A stretch of DNA of 64,000 nt from Paenibacillus silviterrae (GCF_030167925.1 NZ_JASKUT010000001.1:4548501-4612500), one strand, 5' to 3'. Shown: positions 1 through 9,666, numbered from the stretch's first letter. Program-made: numbers and translations. Notes: a model not told the origin generated them from the letters alone.

Positions 1-454
1 GAATGTCAAAGGCCGCATGAATCGTAAGCATCGGTCGATAGGAATGCAGTAAGGACAAAATCGCCCCGATAAACACAACGGGCAATACGGCAAAGAACAG
101 ATCCGCAGTGGTGTAGGCCGTAGGAACGGAGCCCTGCCATACATAAAGGTCCTGAATGCGCCATAGGGTTTCGCCGATCCCGTAAAGCAGCGCACCGCTG
201 AAAAACAACTGCCATGCTCTTCTCAGCTTCCCTTGCTGATGCCTAAGGCCGTACCCCATCAGAAGCAGGCTTAGCATCACCCCAACCGGGCTTAGCACAT
301 CCGAAGCGATTCTGCCGTATGGCGGCTGGAGCACGAGCAATAATCCGAAGTATACGAGAGCGTATACGAGAACAAGCATTCGTGCCCGGCGCAGCAGCGG
401 AAGCTTGTGACGGATGGAAGTACCGATGGGTGGAGGCGCGGCCGAGTAGGTCAT
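1..454 (-). CDS. N-terminal part of a polytopic membrane protein (truncated by window edge)
   Basis: On the minus strand an open frame begins at ATG 454-452 and runs without a stop to base 1, so about 151 N-terminal residues are visible. The ribosome binding site AAGGAG lies 8 bases upstream. The frame shows hydrophobic stretches near residues 27-41, 50-65, 84-97 and 120-137 separated by short charged loops, so it is an integral membrane protein. Such N-terminal bundles often precede GGDEF or histidine kinase domains in Paenibacillaceae, but no catalytic domain lies inside the window, so the function is unassigned. The GH15 gene upstream on the same strand ends in a terminator, so this gene probably has its own promoter. 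Confidence 0.7.
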   Translation of the reverse strand, partial: MTYSAAPPPIGTSIRHKLPLLRRARMLVLVYALVYFGLLLVLQPPYGRIASDVLSPVGVMLSLLLMGYGLRHQQGKLRRAWQLFFSGALLYGIGETLWRIQDLYVWQGSVPTAYTTADLFFAVLPVVFIGAILSLLHSYRPMLTIHAAFDI

Positions 455-482
455 GACGGAAAACTCCTTAAACAACAAGTTG

Positions 483-510
483 AAAAAAGGAACACGCCCC
501 ATCGGGGCGT
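483..510 (-). terminator. Intrinsic terminator after the GH15 gene
   Basis: On the minus strand a 7-bp perfect stem (ACGCCCC/GGGGCGT, loop GAT) is followed within a few bases by a run of six T. It lies about 15 bases past the GH15 stop codon and separates that gene from the membrane-protein gene downstream. Confidence 0.8.
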
Positions 511-525
511 ATCCCGGTTATACCT

Positions 526-2499
526 TTAGCATTTGGATTGACTTGTAAGCTTTTGATACTTTTCTATATATTTTACCACAGTTAACACGTATGTGGCATG
601 TGACCAGGTCAGAGGAGCTACCGATACCGGGCTCCCGTCGAACGGATCCAGCTGCTCCGGAAGGACGCCGCTTTCGATGGCGTGAGCCACAACCCATTCC
701 AGCGTACGCCGCGGCGACTCCAGCTCCTCCAGCGACTTGGCGCATTCGATCTCCCACTCCGCGATCCAGAGCGTACAGATAATCCATGGATTACCGGGGA
801 TGTTCTCAATGTCCGAGGAGCGCTGGAAGTAGTAGTCGTGATGGTACCGCGCTACACCGCCTACCTCCGTCTTAATGGTCAATCCGGCCTTGTTGGCCTG
901 CATCGTGCTGACGACGCGCGGGTCATCCGCCGGCAGTACGCCGAATTCGAAAATCCCGTACACGCTGCTCTCCAGCGTACGATCCTTCACCCATTGGCCG
1001 TTATCGAGATAGAGCCCCCGAACAAAGCGGCCTTCCTCTTCGTCCCACAGATGCTTGAGTATGCCGGACTTGATACGCTCCGCTGTGTGGCGGTAACGGC
1101 TGCTGCGCTCCTCGTCGCCGAACAGATTGCTGAAGTTGGCTGCTGCAATCAAGCCGCCGTACACCGCGGAAGCAGTGAACGTATAGATGCCGTAGCGCTC
1201 CTCCCACAGGTCGTAGCTCGGCTTCGGCAGGTTCAGGTCGGCTTCAATATAGCTCGACATGAAGCGGGCCGAGCGGCGGATCAAGTCGCGGTAGAGTGAC
1301 TGCGGGAGCTCGATATCGCCGTGGCGCACGTAGTCCTGCCACAGGGCAAACAGTACGAGCGCCGTTTCGTCTTCCTGAATGGGCAGCTGGGCATTGCCGT
1401 TGTTTAAATAAGGATGCCAGCTGGAGCCGACGGTGCCGTCCGGATTGTACTTATGGTGTAAGTAGCCATCCGGTGACAGCGCCTTGGCGCAAAACTCAAA
1501 GAACGGTACGATCATCCCTTGATAGCCGGCCATCGACATGGCATAAGCGATCAGGGCGCCGTCACGAGGCCACATGTAGCTGTAATGGTCTCGGTTGCTC
1601 TGCATAATATCCGAATCGTTCGCGGCAATGATGGCGCCGTTCGCATCCGTTTGGGTCCGCACGATCAGCAAGCTTTGCTTATACAGCCGGACACAGGCTT
1701 CCGTCAGGTCGCCGAAGTTGAGCTCCGCTTTGTTGACCCAGCGCTGCCAGTAAATTTGGGCGCGGTCGAGGAGATTGCCCGGATGGCTTTCCCGAACATA
1801 AGCATCCAGCTTCTTCACTTCCTCCAGGCTTTTGCCGGCCGACATCCAGTAGTAGATATGCTCATCACCGTTCGGCGGCACATGGGTGCGGAAGCTGATC
1901 GTGCTGTCGACGGAGCCCTGCGAGATCGGATTGCCGGACAGATGTCCGTCCTCGGCGTCCCGCCAGGTTCCTTCCGCATTGTAGAACCGCTTTACACCGG
2001 AGGTATATTGGAACATGCCTTCGTTCCCGGCCAAGCCGTTGAACATGAAATAGCTGCTTTTTTTATAATGAAACACCGTATTGTTCTGAGGGTAATAGGC
2101 CGCGGTATCACCGACCTCCGTCTCGTTAATCACCAGATCCTGATTGAAGAACATCCGAACCTCGCGCACTTTGTCCCAGTGGTTATGTACGCGGATCCGC
2201 TTGAGATATATCGTCTCCCGTTGATGGACGCCGTCATTGATGTAGAGCGTGATGCCAAGATGGTAGTGCGAAGCCGTCACCTGCGTGACCAAGGAGTCCT
2301 CTACATAAGAAAGGTGGAAATTCCACTCGGGGTCGGAAAGCCAAGTGAAGGTACCGTCGACCCAGATGCCGACTCTGCATTGGTAACCGCCGACGTGGTT
2401 CAGCTGCCCCACATAGGGATAATACAAATCTCGCATGAACGTATGTCGATCTAAGTTGATTAGGAACTTCCCGTTTCCGATTGCTAATGGTCTTGGCAA
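526..2499 (-). CDS. Glycoside hydrolase family 15 (glucoamylase-like) protein
   Basis: This is a 657-residue GH15 enzyme expected to release glucose from alpha-1,4/1,6-glucans. The N-terminal beta-sandwich region contains the typical RDLYYPYVGQ and NHVGG segments. The (alpha/alpha)6 barrel shows YMWPRDGAL, LPIQEDETALVLFALW, LWEERYGIYTFT (the usual place of the catalytic acid) and the C-terminal PLTWSHATYV segment. I place the start at TTG 2499, which begins LPRPLAIGNGK; that is where family members usually begin, and GAAGG lies upstream. The frame stays open to another TTG at 2574. There is no signal peptide, so it should act in the cytosol, consistent with degradation of stored glucan made by the upstream genes. 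It is separated from the upstream small gene by a terminator-like hairpin and may be transcribed partly on its own. Confidence 0.88.
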   Translation of the reverse strand: MPRPLAIGNGKFLINLDRHTFMRDLYYPYVGQLNHVGGYQCRVGIWVDGTFTWLSDPEWNFHLSYVEDSLVTQVTASHYHLGITLYINDGVHQRETIYLKRIRVHNHWDKVREVRMFFNQDLVINETEVGDTAAYYPQNNTVFHYKKSSYFMFNGLAGNEGMFQYTSGVKRFYNAEGTWRDAEDGHLSGNPISQGSVDSTISFRTHVPPNGDEHIYYWMSAGKSLEEVKKLDAYVRESHPGNLLDRAQIYWQRWVNKAELNFGDLTEACVRLYKQSLLIVRTQTDANGAIIAANDSDIMQSNRDHYSYMWPRDGALIAYAMSMAGYQGMIVPFFEFCAKALSPDGYLHHKYNPDGTVGSSWHPYLNNGNAQLPIQEDETALVLFALWQDYVRHGDIELPQSLYRDLIRRSARFMSSYIEADLNLPKPSYDLWEERYGIYTFTASAVYGGLIAAANFSNLFGDEERSSRYRHTAERIKSGILKHLWDEEEGRFVRGLYLDNGQWVKDRTLESSVYGIFEFGVLPADDPRVVSTMQANKAGLTIKTEVGGVARYHHDYYFQRSSDIENIPGNPWIICTLWIAEWEIECAKSLEELESPRRTLEWVVAHAIESGVLPEQLDPFDGSPVSVAPLTWSHATYVLTVVKYIEKYQKLTSQSKC

Positions 2500-2682
2500 C
2501 TCATCCACATCCTTCTTTAAGCGGGGTAACAACTTCTCTATTTGTAGAGTACCTTTTTCTACCAAGCCGGTCAATCCGTGAAAATGAATGAAAACGTATA
2601 CCGGCGCGGTTTTTTTTCATATTTTTTGGGGAAATCGCTCTAGTAACCTACTATTGCCCAATCCAAGCTTTCTATACGGGTG

Positions 2683-2732
2683 AAAAAATCTCCGACCCTC
2701 GCTGCTCCTCCCAGCGTAAAGTAGGAGATTTT
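2683..2732 (-). terminator. Hairpin terminator or attenuator between the KTSC-like gene and GH15
   Basis: On the minus strand a perfect 9-bp stem (AAAATCTCC with GGAGATTTT) encloses a second small stem-loop and ends in six T. It sits just after the stop codon of the KTSC-like gene. It could end most transcripts of the alpha-glucan operon before the GH15 gene. Confidence 0.6.
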
Positions 2733-2740
2733 CCTAACGT

Positions 2741-2956
2741 TCATCCTTTGGGTAGATAAGCGGAGGGCTCTGCGGCCATTTTTACAATGATGTCGTAGGG
2801 GTTTGACGACTGCAGCAGGGATTGGTACTGATCGGGTCTTACATTCGTGCAGATATGCGATTGTCCCGTATGGTACTGAATGTGCATCTGGGAGGACTGA
2901 TCGTCGTATTCGACGAAAGCAATCTGCTTTGAGCTGATCGGGAGAAACTTCCTCAT
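2741..2956 (-). CDS. KTSC-domain-like small protein
   Basis: This 71-residue protein contains a pattern typical of the KTSC fold: a tyrosine-aspartate start (FVEYDD), a strand with QMHIQYHTG, and a helix with PDQYQSLLQSSNP. KTSC proteins are small and of unclear, possibly nucleic-acid-related, function. The ATG at 2956 has a strong AAAGGAG site 11 bases upstream, which makes the gene convincing despite its size. It lies about 100 bases after the nucleotidyltransferase gene and before GH15 in the alpha-glucan operon. Whether it has a role in glucan metabolism cannot be told. A longer overlapping frame (2640-3026) on the same strand is a shadow. Confidence 0.7.
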   Translation of the reverse strand: MRKFLPISSKQIAFVEYDDQSSQMHIQYHTGQSHICTNVRPDQYQSLLQSSNPYDIIVKMAAEPSAYLPKG

Positions 2957-3057
2957 TAGCGATCCTCTCCTTTCGAAGGCGAAGTGACAGCGAAAAATCC
3001 GTTAGGCGCGGAAAAAAGTCCGGCAACGGATTTTTCTTCTTATGGTTATGCTTATGT

Positions 3058-5457
3058 TTACTGCATCGAGTTTAGAATGTGATGGCGATATTCGCTTACC
3101 AACGCTTCGGCCAGCTCCGGACGGTCGCCTTGGGCGATCACATTGAAGGTAGGCTCGTCCGAATCGGGAAGCAGCAGCACCCAGCCGCCGTCATGGTGGA
3201 ATTTGATGCCGTCCACCAGCTCGACCTCGCGTCCTTGCGTCTGCCGCATCATGCGGCGCATGACCTTCCCTTTAGCGTCCCAGGGACATTCGATCCGGTC
3301 GCGGTGCAAATAAAAGCTCGGTACCAGCTCCAGCAGCAAGTGAAGAGTAAGTCCGCTCCGATGCATATTCTGCAGTATGAGCCCGGTGGCAAACAGCCCG
3401 TCAAACAACGGATGCATAAGCAGCTCGGCCGATACCTCCATGATGCTGCGGGCGCTTTCCTTCGTGCGCTGTACGCGGCAGCCGAGTCCGTCCGCCAAGC
3501 TTTCAAGCAAATGGGGGGCGCTGACGGGAGCGCCGATAACCGTATGCTTGAAGCTGTGAAAGAAGGACAAATACTGCAGCACCATGAGCTGATCTCCGTC
3601 GATTCGCACGCCCCGTTCGGAGACCAGCGACATCCTGCGTCCGTCGTCATCAAGCCGGAGGCCCATGTCCGCCTGCAGAGCGGTAACGCAGCCGGGAAGC
3701 TGATCCTGCTGCGCTTCCCCGGGCAGATGAATCAGCTCGCAATGCAGCCGATCCAGAAGAAGCTTCACCAAGGAAAAAACCTCAGGGTGAGCGCTGACGA
3801 CGACGCGGTAAGGCCGCGCGGAAGAAGACTCGAAGGAGGTACAGGCCAGAATGGAGCTTAAATAAAGCTCCGTCAAGGAATCATCTTCGTAGTAGGCTCC
3901 CAACGCACTAAGCGAGGCGCGTCCATAGTCCTCCTGCCAATAGCTGTTCTCCACCTTGCGTTCCGCTGCCTTGCCGATCGGCAAGCCCTGGTGGTCGTAG
4001 CATTCGAATGTGCAGATGCCGGCTTCGGAATGCAGCTGCACATGGAGCCCTCCGCCGGCTTGCAGCTGTCGAACGGCGAAACGGGCGACGGGGGGAAGGA
4101 CAACGCCCAGATCGATGACCTGGACGCCGACCGACTGCAGAGCCGCCGTAAGGGAGCGCTTCAGTACCTTGGCAAATTCGTGATGCGAGCAGCTGACCGT
4201 AACTGCTTTGCCCTTGGCGAGAGTAGCCCCGTAAGCCGTCCCGAAGCGGGAAGCGAATTCCGGCGTGATCTCAATGTTGGGCTTGCCGGAGACGCCATTG
4301 GCTTTAAACAGCGATTTGCTGGAGAGGTCTCCCCAGATAAAGGAGGAGGTAAGCCGTGAGCTTTCGCGAATATGCTTTTTCGGCCAGATCTTCACATTCG
4401 GCTCGACGGTCGCTTTCGGCCCGATTTCGCAATGGCTCCCGATCACCGACCCGTCGGAGAGCCGGGAATGCTCAAGGCAGTTGATTCGGCTGGCCAAGGT
4501 GGCGCCGCGCAGCTCGTTTTGCTCGGCGATGTGGTTGTGGTCCCATAGAATGGTCCGCTCCAGCGAGCTGCCCCGGGCCACCCTATTCCCCCTGCCGATG
4601 ATGCAATATTCGCCGATCTCAACGCCGTCTTCCAGCTGGGAATCCTCCCCGATATAAGCAGGCCCGGTCCACTTGATCCCAGGGGCAGCCGACACATTCT
4701 CGCCGACGAAAACGCGGGGAGCCAACTCCTCCCCGCGGATCTGAACCTTTGCGAGCCCGTCCAGCATATCGAATTGCGTCTGACGGTATTGCTGCAGATT
4801 CCCGATATCGGACCAGTACCCTTCCGCAACATAACCATACAACGGCTGCTCCTCTGCCAGCAGCTCGGGGAACAGCTGATTGCTGAAATCATACTCGATG
4901 TCCGCGTCGAATCGGTTCAATACGTGCGGCTCCAGGATGTAGATGCCGGTATTCACCGTATCGCTGAATACCTCGCCCCAGCCGGGCTTCTCCAGGAACC
5001 GGGTGACGCGGCCGCCTTCATCCGTCATAACGACGCCATACTGGAGAGGCTCCGGAACCTGCGTCAGCACCAGGGTCGCATGAGAACCGCTCTCTTCATG
5101 GAAGCGAACCGCCTCGGTAAGATCGAAATCAGTTAACGCATCGCCGCTAATTACGAGGAAGCGTTCGTCAAGGAACGACTGGGCGTTCTTCACGCTGCCG
5201 GCTGTTCCCAAAGGAGCCGATTCCTCAAAGTAATGCAGCTTCACGCCGTAGTCGGTTCCGTCACCGAAGTAATCGCGGATTACATCGGGCAAATATTGAA
5301 TGGTGACGGCAATCTCGGTGATGCCGTGCTTCTTCAGCAAATCAATGATATATTCCATGCAGGGTCTGCCAAGTAACGGAACCATGGGTTTGGGGAGATG
5401 ACAAGTCAAGGGACGAAGCCGCGTCCCCTTGCCTCCCGCCATAATGACGGCTTTCAT
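3058..5457 (-). CDS. Sugar-phosphate nucleotidyltransferase fused to a degenerate phosphomannomutase domain
   Basis: This 799-residue protein has three parts. Residues 1-235 are a nucleotidyltransferase with the signature [13 protein letters not shown] and PKPMVPL; it should join a hexose 1-phosphate to a nucleotide. Residues about 245-370 form a left-handed beta-helix of hexapeptide repeats. Residues about 385-799 align in order with phosphomannomutase/phosphoglucomutase domains, but the catalytic sites look lost. The phosphoserine loop (normally ASHNP) reads HVQLHSEAG, the metal loop (normally DGDADR) reads DDDGRR, the GEKSGH-type sugar loop is not found, and the phosphate loop (normally RPSGTEP) reads LPDSDEP. 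It is therefore probably a nucleotidyltransferase with a structural or regulatory mutase-like domain. The start has a GAGGAGG site. It lies 57 bases after the GH57-GT4 gene in the same operon, so it may supply or sense the sugar nucleotide donor. Confidence 0.85.
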   Translation of the reverse strand: MKAVIMAGGKGTRLRPLTCHLPKPMVPLLGRPCMEYIIDLLKKHGITEIAVTIQYLPDVIRDYFGDGTDYGVKLHYFEESAPLGTAGSVKNAQSFLDERFLVISGDALTDFDLTEAVRFHEESGSHATLVLTQVPEPLQYGVVMTDEGGRVTRFLEKPGWGEVFSDTVNTGIYILEPHVLNRFDADIEYDFSNQLFPELLAEEQPLYGYVAEGYWSDIGNLQQYRQTQFDMLDGLAKVQIRGEELAPRVFVGENVSAAPGIKWTGPAYIGEDSQLEDGVEIGEYCIIGRGNRVARGSSLERTILWDHNHIAEQNELRGATLASRINCLEHSRLSDGSVIGSHCEIGPKATVEPNVKIWPKKHIRESSRLTSSFIWGDLSSKSLFKANGVSGKPNIEITPEFASRFGTAYGATLAKGKAVTVSCSHHEFAKVLKRSLTAALQSVGVQVIDLGVVLPPVARFAVRQLQAGGGLHVQLHSEAGICTFECYDHQGLPIGKAAERKVENSYWQEDYGRASLSALGAYYEDDSLTELYLSSILACTSFESSSARPYRVVVSAHPEVFSLVKLLLDRLHCELIHLPGEAQQDQLPGCVTALQADMGLRLDDDGRRMSLVSERGVRIDGDQLMVLQYLSFFHSFKHTVIGAPVSAPHLLESLADGLGCRVQRTKESARSIMEVSAELLMHPLFDGLFATGLILQNMHRSGLTLHLLLELVPSFYLHRDRIECPWDAKGKVMRRMMRQTQGREVELVDGIKFHHDGGWVLLLPDSDEPTFNVIAQGDRPELAEALVSEYRHHILNSMQ

Positions 5458-5514
5458 ATCGGTGTTTCCTCCTCAAAGCTTGGGTTTCGATAATGCTCCC
5501 TTCGATACGAAAAT

Positions 5515-8433
5515 CTACTGCGGTACAGTATGTGAAGGGGCCGGCTGCCCGCCGGGCAGCAATTGCCGGTACACCTGTGCGGTTTGCTCGGCGATCGTAC
5601 TCCATTGATAGTGCTGCACAAGCTTGCGGTAAGCGGCTTCAGCCATCCGGCGACCCAGCTCCGGCTGCAGCAGCAGCTCGCTGACATGCCAGGCCAAGGA
5701 GTCGACATGTCCGGGCAGCGCCTTATACCCGTCGATACCGTGCTCCACCGTTTCGGCCAGTCCTCCCGTATCCGAGACGACGACAGGTCTCAAGCTCTTC
5801 ATGGCCTCCAGGGCCACGATGCCGAACGGCTCATAATAGCTTGGAATGACGCAGACATCCGCTGCCTGGTAGAGTAACGACTTCGTTTCGTCGTCGATGA
5901 AGCCTAGGAAGCGGACGTGATCGCCTAAATGAGCCGCCAGCTGCTTAAGCTCGTCCTCCATCGGCCCGGAACCGGCGATCAGCAGTACGGTGCCGGGTAC
6001 ATGGGAAAGCAGCCTAGGCATCGACTGAATCAATGTGGTGAGGCCTTTCTCGTAAACCAGGCGGCCGATGTAGAAGAGGACGGGCCTCCCTTGAACCCCG
6101 AAGCGGTGCTTGGCCTCCTTCTGCCGCTCGCCGGCTCCGGCATCGGCGGGCCCGCTGTTCAAGCGAACGCCGTTCGGGAAGATGCGGAGCTTCTCTTCGG
6201 GCAGCTGAAACAGGCGAAGAACTTCCTGCTTCATATATTGGCTGCACACAACTACGCGATCCGAATCGTAGGTCAATCTCCATTCCAGATGATGAATTTT
6301 ATGAGAAAGCGCGGAATGCAGCTTGCCTTGGTTGCGGCCCCATTCCGTAGCATGTATGGTCGATAGTAAAGGAATTCCGTAGCTCATTTTGATTTCCCGT
6401 GCGGCATGATACACCATCCAGTCATGCGCATGGAGCAGATCGATCCTCCCGCCGCTCTCCTTCCACTGTACAAGATGGTCTGTCATGGCGAGGTTCATCT
6501 CGAAGGTCCAATGATAGAAATCGGTATCATAGGAATACAACACCGGAACGCGGTGTACATAGACGCCATTTCGCTTCTCGAAGGGCGGTGCTCCATAATG
6601 GGAGCTTGTAACCACGTGCACTATGATTCCCAGCTCGGCAAGCGATTCCGCCAAATCGCATACGGCGCGTGATAAACCGCCGACATACTTAGGAGGGTAT
6701 TCCCAAGCCAGCATGAAGATGTTCGGTTGATGCTTCGTCTCATCCAGCATAGTCCCCAAGAGCAACGGGTCGGGCAGAAGGGTAACCTGCGATGCCGGAT
6801 ATATCGAGACATAATCGCGGTAATCGATGTCCGGGAAACAGTTGTCCTTTGCTTCCAGCCGGGCAAGGTAGTCTTCGTCGATGCGGTCCGCTTCGAGCTG
6901 ATCGCAAAGGCGGTGAAAACAGCCGAGATGATCCTTGGTCCGGCGGCAGGCATACTCCACGACCGTTTGGGAGTCCATGATGAACGCCCAATCGCTGCTT
7001 TGGGCCAGCAGCAGCTCGCGTGCCGCCTGGTTCAGGGCCCGTTTCGGCAGAGGGCCGGACGCATGCACGTACTCCGTAGCCAGCCGGATCATCCGCCGCT
7101 CCGCTTCGTGAAGATGCCGGTAAATCCAATCGTTATGGCCTTGCAGCCAAACCTCCGAGGAGCTATTGCGACCCCAGCTGGACTCGTTAATTTTTCCCGT
7201 ATCGGCAACAGGATATTCCTTCAGGTATTCCGACGGGGTGATAAGCTGAATGGCGTCTTGGTCATGGAAAATTTGACGGCACAATATTTCGATGAACATC
7301 GGTCCCTCATACCACCAGTGCCCGAAAAGCTCGGCATCGTAAGGGGAGACGATCACCGGCCGCCGGTCCAGATGCTTGTGCCAATGCTCGGCTTGCCGGA
7401 TCCGGTTATGCATGAAGTGTGCGGCATGGTCAGCCGCCCGCTGCCGGGCCCTTTGGGGATCATAAGGCTCGCGGTGTGTGCCCGGTCCGGTAATCCGGTA
7501 ATATTTCAATCCCGTATTGACACGCTCATGCGTCGGTAGAACATAAGGACGGATATGCTCCCATTCCTCCGGGTTATGCCAACCCAGATCCCAACCGATA
7601 TCGCGGTAATATTCCCTATAGTAATAGTCGCCCGGATACCCTTCGGAAGAACTCCATACCTGTTTGGCGGATTCCGGGTCACGGGGGAAGGCGGATACCC
7701 CGTAAGGTGTCAACAGCGGTGCATACAGCTCCCGGTTCGGTGATGGGGAGGCGTTGGCAACCGCTGTGTTGTCGCATACAAAATAATCGATTCCGAGTGG
7801 TTTGAGTACCCGGTCGATGCCGGTCGTAAAGCCGCATTCGGGAAGCCAGATGCCGCGGGGCTTTCTCCCGAAATGGCGTTCGTAATCCCGTACGGCGGTA
7901 ACGATCTGGGCACGAATCGCCTCCTCCGTCATCATCAGCGGCAGAAATCCATGAGTTGCCCCGCTAGTCAGAATCTCCAGCTTTCCGATGTCTTGATAGT
8001 AACGGAAGCGCCTGACGATATTGCGTCCGCAGTCTTCATAGAGGTCGCGGAGCTTACGGAAGCGGTCGGCATACATCCGTGCCAGCGGCTGAAGCCCCGA
8101 ATCATCCTGAAGCCGCACAATCTCTTTGTCCGCCAGCTGAATAAGCTTCCGTAAATGCCGGGAATAACGCTCTTGCATCAGAGGATCGGAGCAAAGCGAC
8201 AGCAGCGTCGGTGTCATGGAGCAAGTCAGGCGAAAATCGACCTGTTCCCTATGAAGCCGGCCGAACACCTCAAGCAGCGGCAAGTACGTTTCCGTCATCG
8301 CTTCATAAAACCAGCGTTCTTCCATATAATCGTCCCGGTCGTCATGCCGGATATAGGGCAGGTGAGCATGCAATACCAAAGCCAAATATCCCTTCGGCTC
8401 GGGTTTTTGTCTTATGCGATTGATCATAAACAA
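5515..8433 (-). CDS. GH57 1,4-alpha-glucan branching enzyme fused to a GT4 glycosyltransferase (glycogen-synthase-like)
   Basis: This 972-residue protein is a natural fusion. Residues about 15-550 are a GH57/DUF1957 branching enzyme: HAHLPYIRH (22-30), the nucleophile segment GIWLPECGF with Glu199, and the acid segment SPYDAELFGHWW with Asp366. Residues about 570-960 are a GT-B fold GT4 transferase: the glycine-rich start NIFMLAWEYPPKYVGGLS, HAHDW at 668-672, GRLVYEKG at 790-797 and an EX7E motif at Glu868-Glu876. One polypeptide could thus both extend and branch an alpha-glucan. There is no signal peptide, so it acts in the cytosol. It begins six bases after the DUF4912 gene ends, implying translational coupling. 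The exact donor (ADP- or UDP-glucose) and acceptor are not readable from sequence. Confidence 0.9.
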   Translation of the reverse strand: MFMINRIRQKPEPKGYLALVLHAHLPYIRHDDRDDYMEERWFYEAMTETYLPLLEVFGRLHREQVDFRLTCSMTPTLLSLCSDPLMQERYSRHLRKLIQLADKEIVRLQDDSGLQPLARMYADRFRKLRDLYEDCGRNIVRRFRYYQDIGKLEILTSGATHGFLPLMMTEEAIRAQIVTAVRDYERHFGRKPRGIWLPECGFTTGIDRVLKPLGIDYFVCDNTAVANASPSPNRELYAPLLTPYGVSAFPRDPESAKQVWSSSEGYPGDYYYREYYRDIGWDLGWHNPEEWEHIRPYVLPTHERVNTGLKYYRITGPGTHREPYDPQRARQRAADHAAHFMHNRIRQAEHWHKHLDRRPVIVSPYDAELFGHWWYEGPMFIEILCRQIFHDQDAIQLITPSEYLKEYPVADTGKINESSWGRNSSSEVWLQGHNDWIYRHLHEAERRMIRLATEYVHASGPLPKRALNQAARELLLAQSSDWAFIMDSQTVVEYACRRTKDHLGCFHRLCDQLEADRIDEDYLARLEAKDNCFPDIDYRDYVSIYPASQVTLLPDPLLLGTMLDETKHQPNIFMLAWEYPPKYVGGLSRAVCDLAESLAELGIIVHVVTSSHYGAPPFEKRNGVYVHRVPVLYSYDTDFYHWTFEMNLAMTDHLVQWKESGGRIDLLHAHDWMVYHAAREIKMSYGIPLLSTIHATEWGRNQGKLHSALSHKIHHLEWRLTYDSDRVVVCSQYMKQEVLRLFQLPEEKLRIFPNGVRLNSGPADAGAGERQKEAKHRFGVQGRPVLFYIGRLVYEKGLTTLIQSMPRLLSHVPGTVLLIAGSGPMEDELKQLAAHLGDHVRFLGFIDDETKSLLYQAADVCVIPSYYEPFGIVALEAMKSLRPVVVSDTGGLAETVEHGIDGYKALPGHVDSLAWHVSELLLQPELGRRMAEAAYRKLVQHYQWSTIAEQTAQVYRQLLPGGQPAPSHTVPQ

Positions 8434-8439
8434 GCAACC

Positions 8440-8949
8440 TCACTTCATACAGTTGGAGTAAGCGCCAAAGTTCTCGAAGAAATGCGGCATGATCCGGCCG
8501 GTCACCGGCTCAGGGCGGCGAACCTCGGGCACCGTCGGCTGCAGCGGCTCTCCCCACGGCGCTTCGCCGTCTCTCGGCGTCATGACGGCATTCGATCGCA
8601 GTAGAGGTACAAACTGGCCCTCAGGGGTGCGGACGCCATAATCAACCATATAGGTTGAGTTGGGTTGCACAGGTCCGATGTACCAGGAGGTCGCTTCCGG
8701 AGTAGCCTGTATGTCAAAGAAGCGGTTGGCATTGTGGCCATGGAAGTAAATGGCCGTAACGTCGTACACACGCAGTACCTTGGGCAGCTCGCTCCAGTCG
8801 CATTCAAAATGCTGGGAGCAGAGCCATCTCCTGCGATTGCTGATCTCCCAATAGACATGCAGCGTATGGGCATCTCGGACCATCAGGCGGAGCATATCCT
8901 TGTGATATCTGTCCGGCAGCTCATACCCGGTTATCCGGGCCGTATCCAC
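8440..8949 (-). CDS. DUF4912 family protein
   Basis: This 169-residue protein matches the DUF4912 pattern, with LHVYWEISN near residues 30-38, a central VLRVYDVT segment and NSTYMVDYGV near residue 100. The family is found beside GH57 branching enzymes and glycogen-type glycosyltransferases and may bind glucan, but has no proven activity. The GTG at 8949 follows AGGGGG at a good distance. It is the first gene of the alpha-glucan operon, and the next gene starts six bases after its stop. The last 40 residues are proline- and arginine-rich and look flexible. The 270 bases upstream should hold the operon promoter, although none could be picked with confidence. Confidence 0.8.
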   Translation of the reverse strand: MDTARITGYELPDRYHKDMLRLMVRDAHTLHVYWEISNRRRWLCSQHFECDWSELPKVLRVYDVTAIYFHGHNANRFFDIQATPEATSWYIGPVQPNSTYMVDYGVRTPEGQFVPLLRSNAVMTPRDGEAPWGEPLQPTVPEVRRPEPVTGRIMPHFFENFGAYSNCMK

Positions 8950-9221
8950 TTATGATGTCCCCCTTGCTTCCTTCTTGGTGAATGTCCTTTACAGAATGTA
9001 CAGGGAGTACCAAGATTATGCATGAAGCCGGGGTTTACGAACTGCGCTGCGCTAAATGGAAGGCGGCAAACCATAGGGGAGGGAACATTTTACAAAGGCC
9101 AATTCAGCTGAAAAAAGAGGATTTTTGTCTCTTCTGGTCGAATACGTAGGGTACAGCAGCTGGCGATTTCTCGGTTGGAGAATGATTTGTGCTGGAAGAA
9201 GGAAAGAGGAGGCTGCGAAAT

Positions 9222-9647
9222 ATGAGCTTTTGCTGCGGCGCGAGCATGCTGGGTACCAAAGGAACGCTCAAGCACATCCGGACCCGGATTCATAATGTAC
9301 CGATTTTGTTCTGCCCGGTTTGTCATCGGGTGGAGGTGCATCATGCTGTCGAGAACGAATACGAAATTTTGGCCGAATATGCCCATGGCGATGGGGCGCT
9401 TGAGGTCGATTTTGGGGAATATGTAGAGGCCCGGGAGCAATCGGAGCTGTATGAGAACTGCGTCAATACCGAGGAGGAGGACCCGCTTGAGGTGGTCCGC
9501 AGCCAAATCGATATGTCGCTTGATCTGATGATGGTGGCGAAGCAGATCGGTGACGCGGAATGGGAAGCGCAGCTGAAGAAGCGGCTGCACATTCTCAGCG
9601 AGCGCAAGCTGAAGCTGAAGAAGAAGTCGACACGCGGCATGTCGTAG
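9222..9647 (+). CDS. Zinc-ribbon hypothetical protein
   Basis: This 141-residue soluble protein starts at ATG 9222, behind an excellent AGAGGAGG site nine bases upstream; an upstream in-frame GTG at 9189 is much less likely. The N-terminus has a CC pair at residues 4-5 and a CPVC motif near residue 32, suggesting one bound zinc. The middle is acidic (EYEILAEYAHGDGALEVDFGEYV) and the last 50 residues form a charged helix ending in a lysine-rich tail. It recalls YgiT-like zinc-finger proteins, but I cannot name its function. It stands alone, divergent from the alpha-glucan operon and upstream of a possible structured RNA. Confidence 0.75.
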   Translation: MSFCCGASMLGTKGTLKHIRTRIHNVPILFCPVCHRVEVHHAVENEYEILAEYAHGDGALEVDFGEYVEAREQSELYENCVNTEEEDPLEVVRSQIDMSLDLMMVAKQIGDAEWEAQLKKRLHILSERKLKLKKKSTRGMS

Positions 9648-9666
9648 GCTAAGGTTATGATACGGG

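Noticed and set aside
2640-3026. Longer minus-strand frame overlapping the KTSC-like gene
   Set aside because: It has no good ribosome site and no family pattern, while the smaller frame has both.
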